Shown here: positions 1 to 4,186 of the stretch, in pieces | How positions within the stretch are numbered: the stretch's first letter is position 1 | Layout: each line of letters opens with the position of its first letter | Assembly (NCBI GenBank): GCA_030602965.1 | Contig: JAUVYS010000076.1 | Coordinates: forward strand, 1 to 6,296 | From: Candidatus Bathyarchaeota archaeon | Lineage (GTDB): Archaea; Thermoproteota; Bathyarchaeia; RBG-16-48-13; JAGMEO01 | Direction: 5' to 3' | Length of the DNA stretch: 6,296 nucleotides | Program-made: the position numbers and the translations under genes | Notes under the pieces: model-generated | Databases searched by the model: none | Told to the model about the DNA's origin: nothing | Seen by the model: the letters and a program-made list of their open reading frames with translations, nothing else

Positions 1-356
1 TGAAAAATTAAGGCGTATATTAGGGAGGCGAGGCCGAGCTCTGAGAAATGCGCTATCTCTTTTCCTCGATCAACTTTGTTGTAAATGATTAGTACACCGC
101 CAATTATGCTACATAAGCCTCCGACTATCGTTAGAAGCCACATCTTAGTGTAGATCTGAAACAAAACTTTGATTATGGTGGATAAAGTGCCTTCTGCTAT
201 TTGTGCTGTAAGGTGGTTAATCACCTCTTCTACATAACGGTAAGGAATACCATAAGAACTTGCATCAATAGATTCAAGATAACCCATGCAAAGAATGAAT
301 ATTCCACCTATGATCAGAATTGCTCCCGCAATCTTGTTCCTCTTCGACTCCATCAT
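1..356 (-). CDS. Unrecognised membrane protein, N-terminal part (cut by window edge)
   Basis: An open frame of 118 codons starts at ATG 356-354 and is still open at base 1, so only the N-terminal part is present. A second Met follows at once. A GGAG/AAGGG Shine-Dalgarno block lies at 360-368, with GGAG 8 bases before the first ATG, which supports this start. The protein opens with a short basic stretch (MMESKRNK) and then a hydrophobic helix at about residues 8-28. A soluble or extracytoplasmic loop with several acidic residues follows at about 29-70, then a second helix at 73-92, a charged turn (NKVDRGKE, 93-100) and the beginning of a probable third helix from about 106. Glycine-rich helix starts (GAILIIGG, IVGGLCSIIGG) are typical of small integral membrane proteins. 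I recognise no family and assign no function. That it is real rests on codon-like composition, the ribosome site and the coherent helix pattern. Confidence 0.72.
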   Translation of the reverse strand, partial: MMESKRNKIAGAILIIGGIFILCMGYLESIDASSYGIPYRYVEEVINHLTAQIAEGTLSTIIKVLFQIYTKMWLLTIVGGLCSIIGGVLIIYNKVDRGKEIAHFSELGLASLIYALIF

Positions 357-389
357 CGTCCCTTCTCCAATATCTTTAATGAAACACTG

Positions 390-402
390 GTAATTAATAC
401 AA
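390..402 (-). promoter_or_regulatory. Possible TATA box for the membrane-protein gene
   Basis: On the minus strand this reads as an AT-rich GTATTAATTA block about 40 bases upstream of the ATG at 356. An archaeal TATA box here would put transcription start near 370, giving a leader of roughly 13 bases that just contains the GGAG ribosome site. A second AT block at about 373-383 is an alternative. Position and composition only. Confidence 0.3.
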
Positions 403-490
403 GTTTCGTGCGTGCACTATTTTTTTAATGGTTTATTTAAAGTCATTACAGCTTTATGCGTGATTGAAACAATCCTCATGGTCTTGTTAC

Positions 491-502
491 TCAAAGCTTT
501 GA
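491..502. repeat. Perfect 12-bp palindrome
   Basis: TCAAAGCTTTGA equals its own reverse complement. It lies about 200 bases from the start of the HEAT-repeat gene and about 135 bases from the start of the membrane-protein gene, too far from either predicted TATA box for a classic repressor site. Its role is unknown and it may be chance in AT-rich DNA. Confidence 0.4.
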
Positions 503-530
503 TTAGAAAATCTGCTGCGCTCGAATTTTC

Positions 531-545
531 TGGTATTAAATACCA
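531..545. repeat. Perfect 7-bp inverted repeat with a 1-base centre
   Basis: TGGTATT, a single A, then AATACCA: both arms match exactly. An odd-centred dyad of this size is typical of binding sites for dimeric helix-turn-helix regulators, but it is about 100 bases upstream of the predicted HEAT-gene TATA box, so a regulatory role is only a guess. Confidence 0.4.
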
Positions 546-644
546 TAAGCCATTCTCACGAATTTCATTTTTTACTATCAGTTTCCCCTTCTACGATATT
601 TGTTATTGATAAAATTAAAATCATCGCGCGCGTGAATTGAATAG

Positions 645-657
645 AAAATATTAAAAA
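645..657 (+). promoter_or_regulatory. Probable TATA box of the HEAT-repeat gene
   Basis: GAAAATATTAAAA lies about 45 bases before the ATG at 698. Centred near 652, it would place transcription start near 678, leaving a leader of about 20 bases that contains the strong Shine-Dalgarno sequence at 685-691. A CG-rich element (625-634) sits directly upstream. Confidence 0.45.
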
Positions 658-684
658 ACTTCAAATTATTTGAATTGTTGGAGA

Positions 685-691
685 GAGGTGA
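685..691 (+). promoter_or_regulatory. Strong ribosome binding site of the HEAT-repeat gene
   Basis: GAGGTGA, inside GGAGAGAGGTGAGAT, matches the archaeal 16S 3'-end complement almost fully and lies 6 bases before the ATG. It is the best ribosome site in the window and fixes the start. Confidence 0.75.
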
Positions 692-697
692 GATAAA

Positions 698-1393
698 ATG
701 GGAATATTTGACAAGTTTTTAGGACCATCAGAGGTAGAGAAATTAAAAGAAAAAAGAGATGTTGAAGGTTTAATAAAAAAGCTTGAAACAGGGGGTAACA
801 AGGAGCGTGCAACTGCTGCCTATGCACTTGGAGAGATTGGTGATGAAAAGGCAATTGCGCCACTGATTAAACTCCTTGAACAGATTGGTACCGATGGCGA
901 TGTATGTATCGCTATTGTCAAGGCGCTTGGACAGATTGGTGATGATAGAACATTAGAGGCGTTGATTAGAGCCCTATCAGACGATATTAGAAGGAGATCA
1001 AGCCCAATTGGTTTCCTGGAAGTGCCTGTGTCTCTAGCTGCTGCCCACGCACTTAAGTCGATTGGTGAACGAGCAGTTGAGCCATTAATTAAAGCCCTTG
1101 GAAGCGAAAGTGGATGCATGAGGGTATACGCGAGACGTGCACTTGAGATGATCGGAGAACCAGCGGTTAAGCCCCTAACTAAAGCACTTGAAAATAAAAA
1201 TGTGCGCAAAACAGTGAAGGAGCTTCTTAAAGAGATGAAGATAGAACCCATACCACCTCCGGTCGTCAGTTCACCCTCTACCGCAGCAACATCACCAACT
1301 GCGCCTCCGCCAAGAAACAAGTACTGCATCAAATGTGGGGAAGAGATGCCCTTTAAGGCCAAGTTCTGTCCAAAGTGCGGTGCCACACAGTAA
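698..1393 (+). CDS. HEAT-repeat protein with C-terminal zinc ribbon
   Basis: This 231-residue protein, probably cytoplasmic, is likely a protein-binding scaffold; no enzyme activity is visible. After a short lead (MGIFDKFLGP) come four HEAT-like helical repeats of the PBS-lyase type at about residues 21-53, 54-86, 87-128 and 129-158, and a partial fifth at 159-182. Each ends in an A.AL..IG(D/E) turn followed by A..PLI.AL. The third carries an insertion of about ten residues (around 98-110). A Pro/Ser/Thr/Ala-rich linker (183-206) leads to a compact zinc ribbon, CxxC at 210/213 and CPKC at 224/227, ending the protein. The start is secure: GAGGTGA at 685-691 is a near-perfect ribosome site 6 bases before the ATG. 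A T-run follows the stop. HEAT domains of this kind are known from phycobilin lyases and many uncharacterised archaeal proteins; here there is no phycobilisome context, so lyase activity is unlikely. Partner and role are unknown. Confidence 0.9.
   Translation: MGIFDKFLGPSEVEKLKEKRDVEGLIKKLETGGNKERATAAYALGEIGDEKAIAPLIKLLEQIGTDGDVCIAIVKALGQIGDDRTLEALIRALSDDIRRRSSPIGFLEVPVSLAAAHALKSIGERAVEPLIKALGSESGCMRVYARRALEMIGEPAVKPLTKALENKNVRKTVKELLKEMKIEPIPPPVVSSPSTAATSPTAPPPRNKYCIKCGEEMPFKAKFCPKCGATQ
835..1160 (+). repeat. DNA-level trace of the HEAT repeats
   Basis: The 12-mer GATTGGTGATGA occurs exactly at 835-846 and 934-945, 99 bases (33 codons) apart. Degenerate copies start at 1060 (GATTGGTGAACG, 42 codons further) and 1150 (GATCGGAGAA, 30 codons further). 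They encode the IGD/IGE turn of successive repeats. The exact DNA match of the first two copies suggests relatively recent duplication or homogenisation of that pair. Confidence 0.7.
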
Positions 1394-1410
1394 CCTCTTT
1401 TTTCAGCGCG
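1394..1410 (+). terminator. Probable T-run terminator of the HEAT-repeat gene
   Basis: Directly after the TAA stop, CCTC is followed by six T residues (1398-1403). Archaeal RNA polymerase can stop at such T-runs without a hairpin. A GCGCGC element follows immediately at 1406-1411. Confidence 0.45.
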
Positions 1411-1474
1411 CATGAATAGTCACTCTGAGAGATTCTGCATTTAATCAGAGACGGCAACCTGAAAAACTCAGTGT

Positions 1475-1577
1475 AATCAAGAGACAGAAAAGTCATCACA
1501 TATAGGTAGGATTAATCGACTACGAATATTCTATTCAGATAGTTCCTCTTTTGATAGCAGAGATTTCTCTCTTGATT
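1475..1577. repeat. Long-spaced inverted repeat in the arcC upstream region
   Basis: AATCAAGAGA at 1475-1484 is repeated as its exact reverse complement TCTCTTGATT at 1568-1577. Pairing continues inward, GAAA (1487-1490) with TTTC (1564-1567), if a two-base bulge is allowed. The spacer is about 73 bases. The predicted arcC transcript starts further downstream, so an RNA role would need transcription from elsewhere. Confidence 0.4.
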
Positions 1578-1585
1578 GCTGATCA

Positions 1586-1621
1586 TTAATCGCATAATCG
1601 CCTAGGCGATCGAGTGATTAA
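1586..1621. promoter_or_regulatory. Composite dyad next to the arcC TATA box, candidate operator
   Basis: A perfect 14-bp palindrome, ATCGCCTAGGCGAT (1597-1610), is flanked on both sides, after 5-base gaps, by TTAATC (1586-1591) and GATTAA (1616-1621), which are each other's reverse complement about the same centre. Read as half-sites, AATCGC occurs at 1588 and again at 1596 on the plus strand, and inverted GCGATC and GTGATT start at 1606 and 1614: two tandem half-sites 8 bases apart on each side. The right end overlaps the predicted TATA box at 1616-1625, so a bound protein would compete with or contact the basal transcription factors. A related TTAATCGA lies at 1512-1519. This is seen directly; regulatory function is inferred. 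Confidence 0.55.
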
Positions 1622-1625
1622 AATA
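1616..1625 (+). promoter_or_regulatory. Probable TATA box of arcC
   Basis: GATTAAAATA lies about 52-61 bases before the arcC ATG. It predicts transcription start near 1647 and a leader of about 30 bases holding the GAGAGGGAG ribosome site (1662-1670). It overlaps the right arm of the dyad described at 1586-1621. Confidence 0.45.
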
Positions 1626-1676
1626 CGTAAGAACGCTATTTTTTTAGTACGCTTTTAATGTGAGAGGGAGTTAGGA

Positions 1677-2624
1677 ATGAAAGTTTTGATTGCATTAGGA
1701 GGTAATGCAATTAAGCAAGCAAATGAGACTGGAACGGCAGAAGAGCAGTTCAGAAATATTAGAAAAACATGTAAGTGCATTCTAGAAATTGTCAAGTTAG
1801 GCTCCAAAGTAGTTATAACACATGGTAATGGACCTCAAGCTGGAAATCTGCTGATTCAGCAAGAAGAAGGAAGAACCCTTGTGCCTCCTCAGCCTCTAGA
1901 AATCGTTGGAGCTATGACGCAGGGTCAGATAGGTTATATGATACAGCAAACATTATGGAATCTTCTAAACAATGCTGGATTGAAAGTTCCAGTAATTGCT
2001 ATTGTTACGCAGGTCTTGGTAGATGAGAATGACCCAGACTTTAGAGATCCGTCAAAGCCTGTAGGTTCATTTTACACAGAGAGTGAAGCTAAAAAACTCA
2101 TGAAGGAGAAGGGCTACACTATCAAGAAGGTTAAACCTAGCGGTGAAAGAGCTTATCGAAGAGTTGTCCCATCACCTGACGCCATTGACATAATTGAGAA
2201 GGAAGGCATTAAAAGAATGGTTGACACTGGAGTCGTGGTTATTTCCTCTGGGGGTGGTGGAATTCCAGTGGTGCTAAATGAGAAAGGAGAATTAGAAGGG
2301 ATAGATGCAGTGATAGATAAGGACTTGGCTGGAGAAAAACTAGCTGAAGTCATAAAAGCAGACATATTCATGTCATTAACAGACGTTAATAAAGTCAAAC
2401 TGAACTATGGGAAACCCAACGAAAAGTGTATAGATAAAATGACTTTAGCAGAGGCAGAAAAGTATTATCAAGAAGGCCATTTCCTACCAGGAAGTATGGG
2501 GCCTAAAATCTTAGCGTGTATAAGATTCTTAAAATTCGGTGGAAAAAAAGCAATAATCACTTCACCGGATAAAGCAATTAAAAGTCTTGAGGGTAAAGAT
2601 GGTACAACGATTTATCCAAAATAA
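1677..2624 (+). CDS. arcC: Carbamate kinase
   Basis: This enzyme catalyses the reversible transfer of phosphate between carbamoyl phosphate and ADP, giving ATP plus carbamate (hence ammonia and CO2). It belongs to the amino-acid kinase fold and acts in the cytoplasm. All 315 residues, the usual family length, are present with the expected motifs in order: GGNA (8-11), HGNGPQ (49-54), QGQIGYMIQ (82-90), a DPSKPVGSFY loop with Lys127, RRVVPSP (161-167), GGGGIPV (192-198), AVIDKDLA with Lys215 (211-218), TDVNKVKLNYGKP (235-247) and PGSMGPK with Lys277 (271-277). The lysines fall where the catalytic and nucleotide-binding lysines of bacterial carbamate kinases lie. A GAGAGGGAG site at 1662-1670 supports the ATG. 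No arginine deiminase or ornithine carbamoyltransferase gene is in view, so it may serve fermentative ATP formation from another carbamoyl donor, or make carbamoyl phosphate as reported for Pyrococcus homologues. It converges on the AlkD-like gene with a 41-base gap; its RNA may end at the T-run 2670-2674, inside that gene. Confidence 0.97.
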   Translation: MKVLIALGGNAIKQANETGTAEEQFRNIRKTCKCILEIVKLGSKVVITHGNGPQAGNLLIQQEEGRTLVPPQPLEIVGAMTQGQIGYMIQQTLWNLLNNAGLKVPVIAIVTQVLVDENDPDFRDPSKPVGSFYTESEAKKLMKEKGYTIKKVKPSGERAYRRVVPSPDAIDIIEKEGIKRMVDTGVVVISSGGGGIPVVLNEKGELEGIDAVIDKDLAGEKLAEVIKADIFMSLTDVNKVKLNYGKPNEKCIDKMTLAEAEKYYQEGHFLPGSMGPKILACIRFLKFGGKKAIITSPDKAIKSLEGKDGTTIYPK

Positions 2625-2665
2625 CAAGTCGCGCACGATAAAAGCTGTTAAAGAATCATCATTAC

Positions 2666-3346
2666 TTACTTTTTCAGTCTTCTCTTTACAGATTCGCTCT
2701 CGAGTTCCTTGATGGCGTCGGAGGCAATCCAGCGGGCTGCCTTGGAATCTATTTGTTGGATTTCCTTAGCAACCTCTATGGCAGCCTTGTTCAGGTTCAG
2801 ATTCCTTTTCCCGATGTTCCTCAGCGCCCAGTTGACTGCTTTCTTCACGAAGTTCCGCTCGTCTGTGGCTTCACGCTTTATGACCGGAAATAACTTGATA
2901 AATTTTTCGTCTTTTACCTCCTTGTCATGCCACGCTAGACAGGCTATCAGCGCGAAAGCAGCCCTCTTAACAAACTCCTCTTCCCGCTCAGACCAGTCGA
3001 GGATCTTCTTCCATGCAAGGAGAGTCTTCTCGAAGAGGTTCATACACACCTGATCACAAACGTCCCAGGAGTTGATGTCTTTCACCCAGTCCTCCATCTG
3101 CTTCTCTGTCAACTTCTCAGGACTATCGATCATCGCTGCCAAGATCCTTGCTTCATGTATCCCTGTCTTCCATAACTCAATCGCAAGCCTGTGGTCCTTT
3201 CCCAGCTCTTTCGCCATATTTCGCATTTCAGGAACTGATACTCCTAATCTTTGTTTGGTTACCATCCCATATCGAGCCATCCCTTCCAGCCGATTAGACC
3301 TAGCCTTAACCTTTAGTTTCTTCAGAACCTCTTTCACAGAAGCCAT
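2666..3346 (-). CDS. AlkD-like DNA alkylation repair protein (HEAT-type DNA glycosylase family)
   Basis: This 226-residue protein belongs to the AlkD/AlkC-type all-helical family (COG4912, PF08713), whose studied members remove alkylated purines from DNA. Family marks along the chain: GMARYGM (22-28), SVPEMRNMAKELG (37-49), HEARILAAM (64-72), the SWDVCD motif (93-98), EFVKRAAFALIACLAW (124-139), ERNFVKKAVNWALRNIGKRN (163-182). Trp94, Asp98, Arg128 and Trp173 sit where Bacillus cereus AlkD has its catalytic-pocket residues Trp109, Asp113, Arg148 and Trp187, so the active site looks intact. I chose the ATG at 3346: AAGGGG at 3354-3359 is 7 bases upstream, and the conserved N-terminus starts there. 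The frame stays open to an ATG at 3394, which would add 16 residues, but that lies in the likely promoter. The gene reads toward arcC. The substrate (3-methyl-/7-methylguanine or bulkier adducts) cannot be told from sequence. Confidence 0.9.
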   Translation of the reverse strand: MASVKEVLKKLKVKARSNRLEGMARYGMVTKQRLGVSVPEMRNMAKELGKDHRLAIELWKTGIHEARILAAMIDSPEKLTEKQMEDWVKDINSWDVCDQVCMNLFEKTLLAWKKILDWSEREEEFVKRAAFALIACLAWHDKEVKDEKFIKLFPVIKREATDERNFVKKAVNWALRNIGKRNLNLNKAAIEVAKEIQQIDSKAARWIASDAIKELESESVKRRLKK

Positions 3347-3353
3347 TCTTAAT

Positions 3354-3359
3354 CCCCTT
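3354..3359 (-). promoter_or_regulatory. Ribosome binding site that decides the AlkD-like start
   Basis: AAGGGG on the minus strand, 7 bases before the ATG at 3346. The alternative ATG at 3394 has no comparable site, so the shorter protein is preferred. Confidence 0.55.
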
Positions 3360-3392
3360 GTCTTTTCAAGAGATTCAAAATATTTGTAAATC

Positions 3393-3405
3393 ATTATTAA
3401 ATTAT
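3393..3405 (-). promoter_or_regulatory. Possible TATA box of the AlkD-like gene
   Basis: On the minus strand this reads ATAATTTAATAAT, about 50 bases before the preferred ATG at 3346. It predicts transcription start near 3373 and a leader of about 27 bases with the AAGGGG site. It covers the upstream alternative ATG (3394), which argues against that start. Confidence 0.4.
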
Positions 3406-3463
3406 CTCATAAACCATAGGCCCATGCGTGAATATTAGAATCCGTAGATTAATTTAGAATAAT

Positions 3464-3468
3464 AAAAA
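3464..3468 (-). terminator. Possible T-run terminator for the phosphoesterase transcript
   Basis: Five T residues on the minus strand, in the context GATTTTTATTATTC, about 158 bases past the phosphoesterase stop and just before the AlkD-like promoter. It is the first clear T-run downstream of that gene. Weak, composition-based evidence. Confidence 0.2.
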
Positions 3469-3500
3469 TCACATTTACCATTTTCCTCACTTTCTCTTTT

Positions 3501-3548
3501 TCAGGGCTTAAGTAAAGATTTCATAATTAAGAGCATCTTCTCACTCAT
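3501..3548 (-). CDS. Doubtful 15-residue micro-ORF
   Basis: An ATG at 3548 opens a 15-codon frame, MSEKMLLIMKSLLKP, ending in TGA at 3501-3503. AAGGAG (3556-3561 on the minus strand) lies 7 bases before it, an ideal spacing. The peptide is short, basic and hydrophobic. The ribosome site is also half of a CTCCT/AGGAG palindrome, so the match may be coincidental. It could be a leader peptide, the relic of a larger gene or nothing. Confidence 0.12.
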   Translation of the reverse strand: MSEKMLLIMKSLLKP

Positions 3549-3591
3549 GTGCAAACTCCTTAGGAGCATTAGTATCATTGCTACGTACAAG

Positions 3592-3605
3592 ATTTACTTG
3601 TAAAT
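3592..3605. repeat. Short AT-rich inverted repeat downstream of the phosphoesterase gene
   Basis: ATTTAC and GTAAAT are separated by TT. It lies 21-34 bases beyond the TGA of the minus-strand phosphoesterase gene and could form a weak hairpin at the transcript's 3' end. No strong T-run follows, so it is not a convincing terminator. Confidence 0.3.
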
Positions 3606-3625
3606 TATGAGAATGATGAATTATT

Positions 3626-4084
3626 TCATTTTGACTTTTTCTTGAAGAGCAACCAACTATTTTTGCTGCCCTTTAATCTTGTTTTTATCAACACATATTT
3701 TCCATTCAATTTTTCACCTTGAATATCAATGATAATTTCGTTTTCTTTCCATTTTTCAGATGTGTAACTTCCTTTATCCCAGATCTCCACAGTTCCTGCT
3801 CCGTACTCGCCTTTAGGGATGGTACCCTCGAAACTAGCGTAATCAACAGGGTGATCTTCCACAGCTATAGCAAGCCGTTTCACTCCTTCTCGTGTTGGTG
3901 GCTCTTTTGGAACGGCCCAACTCTTTAGAATCCCATCGCGCTCTAGTCGAAGATCCCAGTGTAAATTGCGTGCTTGATGTTTCTGAATAACATAGATTAA
4001 GTTTTTTCCTGCCTCTTTTATTTCTGCTTCTGGCTCAGATGTTTCAGTGAAATCCCGTTTTGACATGTATTCTTCCAAAATCAT
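3626..4084 (-). CDS. Stand-alone LigD-type 3'-phosphoesterase
   Basis: The protein is a single domain of the LigD 3'-phosphoesterase family, which in bacteria is fused to the DNA ligase of end joining and trims 3'-phosphate or 3'-ribonucleotide ends to a ligatable 3'-OH using a metal. Free-standing versions are known from archaea. Visible motifs, numbered from the chosen Met: EEYMSKRDFTETSEPE (4-19), IQKHQARNLHWDLRLE (33-48), SWAVPKEPP (55-63), VKRLAIAVEDHPVDYASFEGTIPKGEYGAGTVEIWD (68-103), and a C-terminal GKYVLIKTRLKGSKNSWLLFKK. His36, His42, Asp44, Arg46, Arg70, His78 and Tyr82 match in order and spacing the active-site residues of Pseudomonas LigD (His42, His48, Asp50, Arg52, Arg76, His84, Tyr88). 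At 152 residues it is a complete domain. The ATG at 4084 has GAGG 5 bases upstream and starts next to the conserved region; a GTG at 4099 would add five residues. No Ku, LigD polymerase or ligase gene is in view. Confidence 0.93.
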   Translation of the reverse strand: MILEEYMSKRDFTETSEPEAEIKEAGKNLIYVIQKHQARNLHWDLRLERDGILKSWAVPKEPPTREGVKRLAIAVEDHPVDYASFEGTIPKGEYGAGTVEIWDKGSYTSEKWKENEIIIDIQGEKLNGKYVLIKTRLKGSKNSWLLFKKKSK

Positions 4085-4087
4085 AAA

Positions 4088-4093
4088 ATCCTC
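4088..4093 (-). promoter_or_regulatory. Ribosome binding site that decides the phosphoesterase start
   Basis: GAGGAT on the minus strand, with GAGG 5 bases before the ATG at 4084. It lies inside the frame opened by the GTG at 4099, which favours the ATG over the GTG, although a GTG start cannot be excluded. Confidence 0.5.
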
Positions 4094-4107
4094 ATTCACC
4101 CAAATTT

Positions 4108-4133
4108 ACGTACACATTTTATCATGTGTATGT
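4108..4133. promoter_or_regulatory. Ten-bp inverted repeat in the divergent promoter region, candidate operator
   Basis: ACGTACACAT (4108-4117) and ATGTGTATGT (4124-4133) form an inverted repeat matching at nine of ten positions, with a 6-base spacer; the inner seven pairs are perfect. It spans the predicted transcription start of the phosphoesterase gene and ends at its TATA box. A dimeric repressor bound here would block that promoter; effect on the divergent UPF0182 gene, whose TATA box starts at 4149, is less clear. Function is inferred. Confidence 0.45.
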
Positions 4134-4140
4134 TTAAATG
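4129..4140 (-). promoter_or_regulatory. Probable TATA box of the phosphoesterase gene
   Basis: The minus strand reads CATTTAAACATA, centred about 50 bases before the ATG at 4084. It predicts transcription start near 4107 and a leader of about 22 bases containing the GAGG site. Confidence 0.45.
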
Positions 4141-4148
4141 CACAAATG

Positions 4149-4157
4149 TTTTAATTA
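4149..4157 (+). promoter_or_regulatory. Probable TATA box of the UPF0182 gene
   Basis: TTTTAATTA is centred about 34 bases before the ATG at 4187. Transcription would start near 4180, leaving a leader of only some 7 bases. No Shine-Dalgarno sequence precedes the ATG, so the message is probably leaderless or nearly so, unlike the other genes here. Confidence 0.42.
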
Positions 4158-4186
4158 CTTTATTCCATCTAATAGTTGAATAGACG

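Larger units (their letters stand above)
357..697. other. Intergenic region, about 340 bases, no supported gene
   Basis: This stretch separates the divergent membrane-protein and HEAT-repeat genes. A 65-codon frame from a GTG at 412 encodes one hydrophobic segment but has no Shine-Dalgarno sequence and ends in low-complexity residues, so I do not call it. What can be seen: a GTGCAC palindrome inside a CGTGCGTGCAC run near 409-419, a perfect 12-bp palindrome at 491-502, a perfect 15-base inverted repeat at 531-545, a CG-rich element at 625-634, and the HEAT-gene promoter at the right end. No tRNA or other RNA gene is recognisable. Confidence 0.55.
3347..3625. other. Intergenic region of about 280 bases between two minus-strand repair genes
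   Basis: No gene is supported here. It contains the AlkD-like promoter, an ATGCGTGAAT element at 3424-3433, a T-run on the minus strand (3464-3468) that could end transcription from the phosphoesterase gene, a micro-ORF with a ribosome site (3501-3548), a CTCCT/AGGAG palindrome at 3556-3566 and a perfect ATTTAC/GTAAAT inverted repeat at 3592-3605. AT content is high throughout. Confidence 0.5.

Noticed and set aside
201..428. 75-codon plus-strand frame at the left end
   Set aside because: It lies mostly opposite the minus-strand membrane-protein gene, which has a ribosome site and coherent transmembrane helices; the plus-strand product looks like an antisense shadow.
412..609. 65-codon plus-strand frame from a GTG, with one hydrophobic segment
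   Set aside because: No Shine-Dalgarno sequence, no family resemblance, and a C-terminal half of Phe/Ile/Ser-rich sequence typical of translated AT-rich intergenic DNA.
820..1413. Open frame of 197 codons on the minus strand, opposite the HEAT-repeat gene
   Set aside because: It mirrors the plus-strand gene, has no recognisable domain, and the plus strand encodes clear repeats and a zinc ribbon with a strong ribosome site. Biased codon use in the sense gene explains the open antisense frame.
1423..1450. Possible hairpin CTCTGA/TCAGAG with a 16-base loop after the HEAT-gene terminator
   Set aside because: Six base pairs with a large loop, competing with an alternative CTGAG/CTCAG pairing (1425-1429 with 1467-1471); too weak to call an RNA element.
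2709..3389. Two plus-strand frames (2709-3053 and 3072-3389)
   Set aside because: Both are antisense to the AlkD-like gene, whose catalytic-pocket residues are intact; they show no motifs and Ser/Phe/Arg-rich composition.
3384..3636. Similar AT-rich strings TTGTAAAT...AATTATYTCAT at about 3384-3410 and 3598-3628, possible direct repeat
   Set aside because: The internal spacing differs and the match is low-complexity AT sequence; not distinguishable from chance by eye.
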